From Litsea cubeba (Eukaryota > Streptophyta > Magnoliopsida > Laurales > Lauraceae), in NCBI GenBank assembly GCA_012931725.1, contig CM022951.1:15437992-15501991 (forward strand): DNA of 64,000 nucleotides, read 5' to 3'. The position numbers and the translations under genes are program-made. How positions within the stretch are numbered: position 1 is the stretch's first letter; each line of letters opens with the position of its first letter. Of the stretch, positions 55,020-64,000 are shown in pieces. The notes beneath the pieces were generated by a model. The model saw only the letters and a program-made list of their open reading frames with translations. It did no database searches and was not told the DNA's origin.

Positions 55020-57022
55020 TGAAAAGAAATACCGATATTGCAGATCAAAAGCCTTGAATAATCTTCCACTGCACCACTCTGATTTGTTCAGAATAAACAT
55101 ATCCTCCTTTTATTTTGCCAAAATGTCCATAATGCTTTGCTGGTTGGTCACTGTCTATCTGTAGATCCATCTTTCTCTCCATTTTTCTTCCATCATTCCG
55201 TTCCCTCCTCACCCAACAACCTTATTTTCTTCCTTGACACCTACGACCGACGTCATTCACTGCATGGCTGATTTTGCACCTTACAAGTATTTGTGATTAT
55301 GTTTCCTATTATGGATGTGATTGGGTTTCCTCTTGTGATTAGATTTCCAATTATTTCCTGATTAGGTTTCTTATAATGGATGTGATTAAATTTCCTATTT
55401 TGAGTCATTATATTCTTATAAATAGCCGTTGGCTTATTCCTATTAAAACCGCCAGAGACTTTGGTACCGAAAGTGTGGCTATATCATGTTCACGTGGGCT
55501 CCAATTATGGGAACGGACTGCTAGATTTTTAAATGACAGGAGCTTAAATTGCCTAGAAACCCTACATCTTCTAGTTTCCACTCAATGTGTGCATATGCTT
55601 GATGTACAAGATTTGGTTTATATTTCCAGTTACTTTGGTTAAATGGCTATTTGAGAAACATATTATTGATTTTAAGAAGATACAGTTAATGGGTTCCATG
55701 AGGAGAAGTTTTTTGTTGGTGCTTCTATTGTTTTGGGTGAGATTTAGTTACTATGCTCATAAGAACAACCACCTCATTTTCATCAAAAATTACACCGCCT
55801 AATGATGTTGTTCAAGCAGGGACTGGTTCGAATAGAGAGAACCTAGTATTTACATTAATTCATCCAAATTAAAGGAAGTATTTTTCTTTATTAGTCTAAG
55901 GCAACGCAAATGTTCATAACATGACTAGAGCAATGAAACACAATTCATTTTGGACAAAACTTCTGAATATTTTCGTTTCCGATAAAAAAAAACCGAACAT
56001 GCCACCTGAAGTTGTTTGATGGATATTTGCTTATGCTCTGGAGTGGTTCCCTATTTGTTGAGTATTTGTCTATCATCTATGTATTACTGGAAACCTTTGA
56101 CTCCTAACAAGTTGGCGTCACTAAGTTGTTACCAACTTAGCATGGGCCACATGTTGTTCTGTAGGAGCTTTTGCAATTATTATATAACTAATTGCAATTA
56201 GCCTTGAAAGTGATTACGATACCTTGATACCAAATTGATTGGACATATTTTGATTGCCATGCATTCCCTTGAGGAATTCTCGGGTACCACTTCTGACAGC
56301 CTGCCATAAAAGAAACAGCAAGGGCTACCATATCCTACCATATCCATGGTATGGCATTTTGATGGCCTTGAAGTGGGGCTAGAACACATCTCCTTTAGCT
56401 CATGTGGATTCGCCCTTTTTTTTGGTAGTTTGTTATTTGTTCTATCATGTTATGTTATGGTATTATGCAATTCTGATCTTTCACTAATCTCGCGTTGTTT
56501 AACCATGCCTTTGACCTCATGCAATCATTACTTGTCTATGCTCCTATTTGCATGATTCTATGTGATATTTTGATGGCTTGCTTACTTGCTAGGTTTTTGT
56601 AAACCTAACCCAATCTACGAGACTTTACAGGTAAGGAAGCAGTCCCAAATCCTAAGCAGGATAACGTATACAAAAGGAAACCTCGGGAAACAAAAGGCTG
56701 GATTGCAGATGGCGTAGTCTAGAGATTTCCAAGAATGCTTCGTAGATAAACGTTTAGTTTGATTTAGTTTCTTATTCATGTTGGATGATTGAAATAAGAC
56801 CCTAAATTTGGTCAAAGTTTATATGGTTTGATTTAGTTTATTATTTGGTTAGACTATTTAAAGTTAATTAATAATTAGGATTTATTAATACTTGCGCTTT
56901 GTTGTGCAATGTTTGATGTTTAAAAAAAATATTTTTGTTGCGGTTAGATTTGACGTAATCTCACAAATGCAGAAAAATTACATTCGCAGCACAAAGACGG
57001 AATTATATTGAAATTCGGGTTT
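55020..57022. other. Unassigned DNA with plus-strand LTR-like promoter
   Basis: TTATAAATAGCCGTTGGC at about 55415-55432 follows several ATTAGGTTTCCTA-like motifs and may be an LTR U3. Readings at 55376-55800 and 56016-56555 have no recognisable family. The missing 5' exons of the methyltransferase were searched for here without success. Confidence 0.4.
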
Positions 57023-57027
57023 CAGGT
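57023..57027. repeat. TSD of solo LTR, left copy
   Basis: CAGGT, repeated at 59321-59325. Confidence 0.85.
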
Positions 57028-59320
57028 TGTCACGACCCAAATTCTGGGGCCCTGTCAGATCTCTGGATCGTGATAACTTGGTAATATTTACCATACACTC
57101 ATCAAATAATTCTCATAAGCATTTGGCATTTAAGTCAAATAATAATTTCAATTAATCAATGAGTTATAAATACTCGTACTTTAATATGTTCTGTCTGCAT
57201 CAATAATATACTAAAACATTAAATAGATTTCCTAAGTAAGGGCTATCCCCTTATCCACTAAATTATCTTTTCTCGTTCTCTCTTGTCAGCCACGCATGTT
57301 GAAATCTACGTGCTGAACATCGTTCCGCTCTGTCCCACCCGCAGCATGATTACCTGAAGGGGGTAACACAACATCAGTACTACTGGTGAATGAATATTCC
57401 TAATTACACAAATCACATAAAATATAACATCACATAATTCAGCAAGTCTAAAATCCATAATCAAGTATCGTTAATAATTCTTTTACATACAAATCCGTGC
57501 CCATGCACATCACCACGCCTCAAAGGCCTTATCGTATACATGTATACCGGTCACAATGACCCTGTCTCATCAGACACGTCCACTAAGGACCAGCCATCAT
57601 AATGGCCCCTCACGTCCATTAAGGACCGGCCGCTATAACGGCCACCATGGCCCGAAGCCATCTATCATCCGGACACAAGTCCAACATTCCAAATATGAAA
57701 CCCAATGCACCATATCTCATAATCATTTAGTAATTAAAATTCATTAATAATGATTTACACAATAGTAGTGTGGACCCGACCCATACACACTTCACTGGTT
57801 GTTGCCCCACTTCTTATCAAAATTGGTATAGAGTGATATAGTGAGCCCACACTATATGTAATACAACCTTACCCATAATAATCAATTACAGTCTATTTAA
57901 TTAATCATAGTTAATTAAACATTGATCACAAAACTTAATTTCACTTAAGTAAGGAAGTTAATTATTATTTCTACACTTATTCCAAGTCTATTTCCATAAA
58001 TAGACTTCCTTCTCAAATTTATCTACCTGTACAGAACATATACAAGAATAATACACGTCTGAACCTCTTAGTAAAATCCAGTGGGTCCCACTGGTTTTAA
58101 TCCATGATCAGACATCTAGGTCATGGTCGCCCAAGGCTGATGTATCATGCCAATGGATTTGATTCATCATTGGATCATTCACTGGGGCCCACAAACTCAA
58201 AACGGATTACACAGCCATTCACGCCTGAGATTTCTCGAGTTACTTGTACAGTGGGTCCCATTGTTCCAAACCCCAAATGTTCATCTACACCATGGTCGAC
58301 CAAGGCTCCTCTAAAAGATGTGTGTTCTTGATCATTGATCTGATCGATAGATGGGTCCCACAACTACAAACGACCAAATCTGTGCATTGACGCCTGAAAT
58401 TTTGATGGTTAACAGATATATCATGGATGTGGTCCACTGTGCAAGATGTCCACCATCACAGGGGTCGACCTTGAGTCCCCTGCAGGATGTGAGGCCTTGA
58501 TTCCAGATTAGGCCATGTAGTGGGTCCCACTACTATCCTCTACTAAATTGCTGTAATTCACGCATCAGACACATCAAAACTGTTGCAGAGAAATTATGAT
58601 GATCATACAAAATCCATTCAACCTAAGTCCACTATACCCAGGGTCGTCCATCACCCCTTTACAATATTCCTGGACCAGATTCATCTTACAGTGGGCCATG
58701 GGGTCCCACAGCCCTTGTCGTTAGAAATTTGCCTCTGTAACAAGGAATAGATAGGTGCAGAATATGCACAGATACTATCATCCGTTCTTTTCTTTCACAT
58801 GAATCATCAATCAAATTAAGAAATCAACAATCTTCTATCACAATCCAGAACCTGGTTGTATTAATCAATTTAAACTATTTACATAAATAGCAATTTCACA
58901 ACATCTGATTGTTCTCAAGCATCTATCTCATCAACTAAAGCATGGATTGGATAATTAAGGAAGATTCACTCACCTTTGATAGACAATCGTCGTCTTTGAA
59001 TGCAAATTTGACATCAGCAGTCTTCCTCTCCTTCTCCTAAATTGCAATCCACAATGCTCTCAGACTTTTCTTCAATGAATATAATATATCAGAAGGGTTG
59101 TTGGTTCTCCATATTTATAAAAGGAAGAGGGAATTCTTATTCCTCTCAAACTTCATGTTTAGAGTTATCATGCAACTCTATTCCATTACAACTCTCTCAC
59201 GTGGGATGTCTTACTAAGTTAAGCATGGACTTCTACTTCCATTATAACCTGGGCCAAGCTATAACTAAAATACTACCTGGGCCAGACTAATCCTAGGCCC
59301 AAGTAACTCAGGATATTACA
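57028..59320 (+). mobile_element. Solo LTR, 2293 bp
   Basis: Begins TGTCACGACCC, ends GGATATTACA and is flanked by CAGGT on both sides. No second LTR, primer site or protein follows, so recombination between two LTRs probably removed the interior. A plus-strand TATA box TTTATAAAAGG at about 59113-59123 leaves some 180 bp of R/U5. U3 has repeated GTGGGTCCCA motifs between 58080 and 58710. LTRs starting TGTCACGACCC are typical of plant gypsy elements; the exact family is not established. Confidence 0.82.
59113..59123 (+). promoter_or_regulatory. TATA box of the solo LTR
   Basis: TTTATAAAAGG, about 200 bp before the LTR end. It could still drive readthrough into flanking DNA. Confidence 0.55.
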
Positions 59321-59325
59321 CAGGT
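59321..59325. repeat. TSD of solo LTR, right copy
   Basis: CAGGT. The unoccupied context TTTCAGGTCATGACAAAG is seen again nearby at 59430-59447, which confirms the reconstruction of the empty site. Confidence 0.88.
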
Positions 59326-59480
59326 CATGACAAAGATGATGATGATATGATGATGATGATATGATGATGATGATAATTAATAGATTACGATCGCACATGG
59401 TCACACAAAACCTCTCCACTCAAGCACGGATTTCAGGTCATGACAAAGATGATGATGATTAAATAGATTACGATCATGCA
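59326..59480. repeat. Local duplication with (GATGAT)n tract
   Basis: CATGACAAAGATGATGATGA occurs at 59326 and 59437, each followed by an ATAGATTACGATC segment. A GATGAT/ATATGATGAT run is at 59335-59373. Confidence 0.8.
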
Positions 59481-59829
59481 TGAGCACACAACAAACATCT
59501 TCCATCAAGCCTCTTTGTTTGTACTTTTGCCTTGCTCTTCTTAGTCCTTCCATTCAACTAGAAACCATAATCCCAATTACAAACAACTTCTTTCATAGGT
59601 AGTAATACAAAGCAATATTAACTATAAATAATTAACTCCAAATATAACATGAAACCTATGGTGCCCAGATATGGCATGGACATGTAGGGACAAGGATTTT
59701 ACACATAAAAAGTGAAGTATTGGATACGAGATACCTTGCCCATTTTGAAGTATCCATGCATCATAACATGAAACTAGCGCAGGTTTTATTGTTGTCTAGT
59801 TGTTACTTAGTGAAAGGAACTATGAGTCT
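59481..59829. other. Unassigned DNA
   Basis: No gene or repeat recognised. Confidence 0.4.
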
Positions 59830-59990
59830 ATGAGAAGGGGGATACCAATAGTCATTAGTTGAAGTGACGAGGAAAGACATATCATTATTTGGAATCAATT
59901 CGAGCCTTGTTTATAATAGGGTTGATTGGAGGAGTAAACTCATAAATGTGATCTTGAAAAGATGGGCTAAAGCAACAATGTTAAGAAATC
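59830..59990 (+). pseudogene. Small RTE-type LINE remnant
   Basis: The plus-strand reading NSSLVYNRVDWRSKLINV resembles the end of RTE frames (compare NRFDWRRQIHIADP at 54110). Very short and decayed. Confidence 0.4.
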
Positions 59991-60016
59991 TTCACACGCA
60001 AATGGACACACGACAC

Positions 60017-60935
60017 ATCATCATCAGAGCATTTTCCCAACTATGTTTGGGTAGGCTACATGAATTCTATTTCCCCATTCCAATCTATTCTCAATGAAAT
60101 CCTTGGATAGGTTTCATTTCTTCAGATCTAACCTTACTACTTTCATCTATGTCCTCTTCGGCCTACCCCATTCCCTTGGTGGGCTATCCACCTTTCTTGT
60201 TGTTGGGCTACGTTAGACATGTCTAAGCCACGTCAAATCAGTCTCTCTTAATTTATCACCTATTGATGCTACACTTACATGCTCCCTAATGTGCTCATTT
60301 CTAATTCTGTCTTCCTCATTTTACCGCACATTGATCTCAATATTCTCATCTCTACTATACTTATTTTGGGCATGTATTGCTTCTTGACTGGCCAACATTC
60401 TGCTCCATAAGTCATGGCCAGTTTGATTGCTATCCTATCAAATTTTTTCTTCAATCTAGCTAGCATGCTCCAATTACAAAGCACTTAAGAAGGAAGTCTC
60501 CACTTCAACGATCTTGCTCTTATTTCATATTCGACATCTTCCTCAATCTCTCCAATCTCCATTCTTACTGATTATCAAGCCAATGTATCGGAATGAATCC
60601 CTTTATATTATCTCTTGAGCTACAATTCTCATAGGCATTTCATCTCTTCGCACATCCTTACTAAAGTTGTAGTTCATATAGTCCACCCATATATGACTTA
60701 TTTTAAAGCCATTGGATTTTAAACGCTCTCGTCATCTCTCAAGTATCACATTCATGCCATCTCTTGATTCATTCACTAACAGAATCTATTTGCAAACAAC
60801 ATACATGAAGGTACCTACTCTTGAATTTGAGAAATTAACTCATCTATAATCAATGCAAAGAGATGAGGACTTAAAGCCAACCCTTGATGCAAACTTATGG
60901 TCACAAGAAACTCACCTGTCTCTTTCAGAAGCATG
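60017..60935 (-). pseudogene. Decayed RTE-type LINE, minus strand
   Basis: On the minus strand the right end reads ISLHQGLALSPHLFALIID near 60870 and the middle reads MTYGAECWPVKKQY and VEMRILRSMCGKM near 60350. The 3' end has GTAGCCTACCCAAACATAGT and a GATGATG tail at about 60017. Same family as 54074-55000 but full of stops and shifts, and also 5' truncated in the same place. Confidence 0.75.
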
Positions 60936-61022
60936 GATGAAAATATCGGCCGCTACGTAGCATAGCGGCCGATATATCGGCCGTAACGGTGGCCACCGCC
61001 ATGCTACGGCCGATTTATCGAC

Positions 61023-61027
61023 TGTCA
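61023..61027. repeat. TSD of TRIM, left copy
   Basis: TGTCA, repeated at 61341-61345. Confidence 0.88.
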
Positions 61028-61340
61028 TGTCAAAGTTGCTAGCCAGTAATCCCAAAACCAATTGGTGATAGGAAACTACACAAACAACTACTTAACACCC
61101 CCCCTCGGGCGGGACACCGCCCGGATCCGAAGCACACGCCCGCACAAGACTATAACGCGGCATGGGGCCTTTTTGCCCTGCGCATTTTGCGCCCGCACAA
61201 ACACACAACGCGGCATGGGGCATTTCTGCCCTGCGTGGTTTCGAACTCGAGACCTCAGGCTCTGATACCATGTCAGAGTTGCTAGCCAGTAATCCCAAAA
61301 CCAATTGGTTATAGGAAACTACACAAACAACTACTTAACA
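61028..61340 (-). mobile_element. TRIM (terminal-repeat retrotransposon in miniature), 313 bp
   Basis: Two 70-bp direct repeats (61028-61097 and 61271-61340) begin TGTCA and end TTAACA, with only two or three mismatches. On the minus strand the right repeat is followed by TGGTATCAGAGCC (61258-61270), exact complement of the initiator methionine tRNA 3' end, and the left repeat is preceded by GAGGGGGGG (61098-61106), a polypurine tract. The 173-bp interior has no gene and holds a two-copy ~62-bp repeat (CGCACAA..CGCGGCATGGGGC). Perfect TGTCA duplication. It must be mobilised by another element. Confidence 0.9.
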
Positions 61341-61345
61341 TGTCA
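61341..61345. repeat. TSD of TRIM, right copy
   Basis: TGTCA, identical to the left copy. Confidence 0.88.
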
Positions 61346-61994
61346 CCCCCGTAGCGGCCGCTACGTCCGCTACGGGGTGAGAAATTTTTTTTTTTCAATT
61401 TTTTTTAAAATGCATAATAATACTTATTTCTTTTATTCTTCTTTCCAAATAACATTTCTACACAATTCTTCTACCCTTTTATGTTTAAAATAACACTAAA
61501 AAGCACATGATCTCGCCGAATTACAGTCGATACAAAGAGTTCTTCTCAGGGATTCTTCTCTAAGTACATGCTATTAGACACCCCCTTTGGTAGATGTATT
61601 TTTTTCTCTAGGTACTCTTAAGTCTTGACTTCATGACATAGCCTTTTCTTTTATGAGCCTTTCATTAGTTTCTAAGTTAGCATAACTAAACAACATGAAC
61701 ACATGTGAAAAAAATGATCATTACTATTATTTTCTATTTATACAGCGATACAGGACCTCATACAATGAGGGGACCGCTACGCCCCATTTTCTTATTTACT
61801 TTTGCAAAAGAACCACATATTCTTTCATTTTAAAATTTTTTGGATTTTCTGGAATTTTTTCAGATTTTTTGGGCGATTTTTTCAAATCGCACCGCTACGC
61901 CGCTACGTATCCCCGCTACGCTACGTATCGCCCGCATCGTAGCGGTTTGGCGGCAGGCCGCTATCAAACGTAGCATCCAGAGAAGATTTAGAAT

Positions 61995-62228
61995 TGAATA
62001 ATTTTCGTCCGTCTTTCATTGGAGATTTTCTCCCATTATAAAGAATACAGATGCCTTATCAAAGGCTACAAATCAGCTAATCTAATTACAATCTACTATT
62101 AATGAAAGAGTATCTATTTACAATCTAATTAAAGAAGGAAGGAGCTGTGCCAAGTTTTGACCAAATCCAACGAGATTGAATAACATTATATTGGGCCCAA
62201 GTGGGCCTGAGCCATCTTGTATTTGACA
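61995..62228 (-). repeat. 3' LTR of the copia element (inner border clear, outer border uncertain)
   Basis: On the minus strand TGTCAAATACAAGATGGC follows directly after the polypurine tract, so 62228 is the LTR start. The outer end is placed at 61995 where the minus strand reads TTATTCA, but without the second LTR (outside the window) this is a guess. Confidence 0.6.
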
Positions 62229-62237
62229 CCCCCCCTC
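62229..62237 (-). other. Polypurine tract of the copia element, overlapping the stop codon
   Basis: On the minus strand the coding frame ends ATT-TGA and the GA begins GAGGGGGGG, directly followed by the LTR TG. Stop codon and priming tract share bases. Confidence 0.8.
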
Positions 62238-64000
62238 AAATTGATGCTGGGGAATCCACAAGCATCAATTTGGTAACCAAGAACTGATGGCGAGGTCGCG
62301 GAAGTCCCTTTGTGAGGATATCGGCATTTTGAAGATCAGAAGATATGTGAGGAAGGCTAATCACATCACGCTTGTATTCGTCGCGTATAAAATGGCAATC
62401 AATCTCTATGCGTTTAGTGCGTTCGTGGAAAACTGGATTGGCAGTAATACGAATTGCACTAGCATTGTTTGCATAGAGTGGTGTGGCACTATCAGCAGGA
62501 AAGCCGAGATCAGAAAGCAACCCGCGAAGCCAGAGAATTTCTGAACAAGCAACAGACATAGCACGATACTCAGCTTCAGTGGAAGATCTGGAGACCTTAT
62601 CTTGTTTCTTGCATTTCCATGAAATCAAGCTATCTCCCAGATACATACACCATCCTGTGGTAGAGCGACGAGTATCTGGACAACCATCACAATCAGCATC
62701 TGAGTAGGCTTTGAGTGTCAGGGAGTTGTTGGCAGGATAAAATAATCCACGGGTTGGTGTCCGAATGAGATATTTAATGATACGTCGAACCGCAGCCAAA
62801 TGAAGATGTCTAGGATCAGTCATGAATTGACTGACTAAATTGACTGCATAAGAAATATCAGGATGAGTTATCGTCAAGTAGATCAGGCTGCCAACGAGGC
62901 GACGATAGAGAGTAGGATCAGAGAGAGGATCCCCACTGTCTTGCTGAAGTTTAACATTGACTTCAACTGGAGTATCGACGGGAGCAGAACCTTGAAGTCC
63001 AGCCATTTCAATTAAGTCAAGAGCATATTTATGTTGATGGAGAACGATGCCTTTTGCAGATTGATGAACCTCAAGACCTAAAAAATAGTTTAGAGGCCCA
63101 AGGTCTTTCATGTGGAAAGATTCATGAAGAGAGGCCTGAAGTTGGTGAATCATATCTGCATCGGTGCCTGTAATGATGATGTCATCCACATAAACAAGAA
63201 GAATAGTAATCCCCGTAGAAGCATGATGAAGGAACATGGATGGATCATATGGACTAGGATGGAACCCCAAGTGGCTAAGAGCATGTTGGAATTTTTCAAA
63301 CCATGCCCGGGGGGCTTGTTTGAGGCCATAGAGAGAACGCCGTAGTTTGGCAACAGCACCCGTAATGATAGAGGAAACCCCCTGAGGAAGGCGCATATAT
63401 ACATCTTCTTTGAGATCACCATGAAGAAATGCATTCTTGACGTCCATCTGGTAGAGAGGCCATGATTGGGATGCTGCAATGGCAAGAAGAGTCCTAACAG
63501 TTGTCATTTTGGCTACCGGGGCAAACGTCTCGTCATAATCAATACCATATTCCTGCCGATTACCGAGATAAACAAGACGCGCCTTATACCGAACCAGAGT
63601 CCCATCAGAGTTAAGCTTGATAGAATAGATCCACTTGCAACCTATTGGCTTAACAGAAGAAGGACACGGAACCACATCCCATGTATGATTTTGCATAAGA
63701 GCATCCAATTCATCCTGCATAGCTTTATTCCAACACTCATGCTGCACAGCCTGGGAATATGAGTTTGGGATAGAAGTAGAAGACATGGTGGCCATTAAGG
63801 AAGTGTGGGTAAATCCATAACGATTTGGAGGCACTGAAATCCGAGATGAACGGCGTAAGGGAGGATCGCCAGTTGGACCAGATGCAGTTGGGGGATCGTT
63901 AGGGGGACTATGTGTAGTTGCAGTTTTACTCCGCCTCTGATAAACGAAACTAGGATCAAATTTCACAAATGGTGTTTTATCCGAAAAACCAGGGAAGGAA
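62236..64000 (-). CDS. Ty1/copia Pol, RT and RNase H part, open and running off the window
   Basis: The minus-strand frame is open from the window edge to the stop at 62236, at least 588 codons. It starts in the linker after integrase (RRSSRISVPPNRYGF). RT has WDVVPCPSSVKPIGCKW, DETFAPVAKMTTVRTLLA, MDVKNAFLHGDLKEDVYM and the catalytic YVDD at 63181-63192. RNase H has AYSDADCDGCPDTRRSTTGW with the acidic residues and SSTEAEYRAM, then HFIRD. It lies next to its polypurine tract and 3' LTR. No stop or shift in the visible part, so it may be a recent copy. The upstream gag, protease and integrase lie outside the window. Which copia lineage it belongs to was not settled. Confidence 0.93.
   Translation of the reverse strand, partial: SFPGFSDKTPFVKFDPSFVYQRRSKTATTHSPPNDPPTASGPTGDPPLRRSSRISVPPNRYGFTHTSLMATMSSTSIPNSYSQAVQHECWNKAMQDELDALMQNHTWDVVPCPSSVKPIGCKWIYSIKLNSDGTLVRYKARLVYLGNRQEYGIDYDETFAPVAKMTTVRTLLAIAASQSWPLYQMDVKNAFLHGDLKEDVYMRLPQGVSSIITGAVAKLRRSLYGLKQAPRAWFEKFQHALSHLGFHPSPYDPSMFLHHASTGITILLVYVDDIIITGTDADMIHQLQASLHESFHMKDLGPLNYFLGLEVHQSAKGIVLHQHKYALDLIEMAGLQGSAPVDTPVEVNVKLQQDSGDPLSDPTLYRRLVGSLIYLTITHPDISYAVNLVSQFMTDPRHLHLAAVRRIIKYLIRTPTRGLFYPANNSLTLKAYSDADCDGCPDTRRSTTGWCMYLGDSLISWKCKKQDKVSRSSTEAEYRAMSVACSEILWLRGLLSDLGFPADSATPLYANNASAIRITANPVFHERTKRIEIDCHFIRDEYKRDVISLPHISSDLQNADILTKGLPRPRHQFLVTKLMLVDSPASI

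Larger units (their letters stand above)
60945..61985. repeat. GC-rich CGTAGCGGCC repeat, host of the TRIM
   Basis: Both ends consist of partly palindromic motifs: ATCGGCCGCTACGTAGCATA at 60952 and CGTAGCGGTTTGGCGGCAGG with CCGCTATCAAACGTAGCATC at 61936-61978. Further GTAGCGGCCGCTACG lies at 61350, and ACCGCTACGCC at 61770 and 61890. The inner part is A/T rich with no ORF. Opposite ends read as imperfect inverted repeats. I cannot name the family. A TRIM is inserted at 61028. Confidence 0.5.

Noticed and set aside
55001..55100. LINE frame extended to a Met at 55100
   Set aside because: The extra codons lie outside the TSD, in flanking DNA, and only happen to be in frame.
56198..56389. Minus-strand frame considered as a missing methyltransferase exon
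   Set aside because: No PUA or RlmI motif and no in-phase splice borders.
61258..61270. GGCTCTGATACCA as the 3' end of an initiator methionine tRNA gene
   Set aside because: Only the last 13 bases match and no cloverleaf lies upstream; its position next to a terminal repeat makes it a primer-binding site.

Overview
This is plant nuclear DNA. It has spliced genes with GT-AG introns, a flippase beta-subunit gene of the plant ALIS type, plant-type Ty3/gypsy (Tat/Ogre-like), Ty1/copia, TRIM, L1 and RTE elements, hAT-like and Mutator-like small transposons, and many A/T runs and microsatellites. I cannot name the species. Only two host genes are well supported; most of the window is transposons. 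LEFT (1-2527): sparse intergenic DNA with an LTR-like TATA region near 236 and two unassigned exon-like segments. NESTED BLOCK (2528-29705): a non-autonomous LTR element lies on the minus strand (LTRs 2533-3335 and 28893-29700, TSD ATGTT). It keeps only a gag fragment and a roughly 79-bp tandem array. A 23.3-kb plus-strand Ty3/gypsy element of the Tat/Ogre kind has inserted inside that array (LTRs 4123-6696 and 24866-27389, TSD CGAGG). In order it carries 5' UTR tandem repeats, an extra ORF before gag, gag, protease, a G-patch-like segment, RT, RNase H, a second RNase H, integrase, two tandem-repeat families, an ANTISENSE multi-exon gene with plant-mobile-domain (PMD)-like sequence, another tandem array and a polypurine tract. 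The sense frames are broken by frameshifts and a deletion, while the downstream antisense exons are open and splice in phase. MIDDLE (29706-41361): intergenic DNA with two small inverted-repeat transposons, then an apparently intact 8-exon ALIS/CDC50 gene (34757-41043, +) whose last intron holds a MITE. RIGHT (41362-64000): a convergent minus-strand gene for an RlmI-type SAM-dependent RNA methyltransferase, of which only the last four exons (52684-41362) were recognised. Its introns are full of transposons: a palindromic hairpin, an AGGGGTGCA-type element, an L1 remnant with a Mutator-like MITE inside it, a second L1 remnant with a hAT-like MITE, a TRIM-like element and a 934-bp hAT-type element. 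Upstream of exon 52498-52684 come RTE-type LINE fragments (one with a 19-bp TSD), a 2.3-kb solo LTR with TSD, a 313-bp TRIM with TSD, primer site and polypurine tract inside a GC-rich repeat, and the 3' part of a Ty1/copia element with an open frame running off the window. The most notable item is the antisense spliced PMD-like gene inside the Ogre-like element. Related antisense ORFs are known in Tat-lineage elements, so this is a good specimen of a poorly understood arrangement rather than a proven new system.
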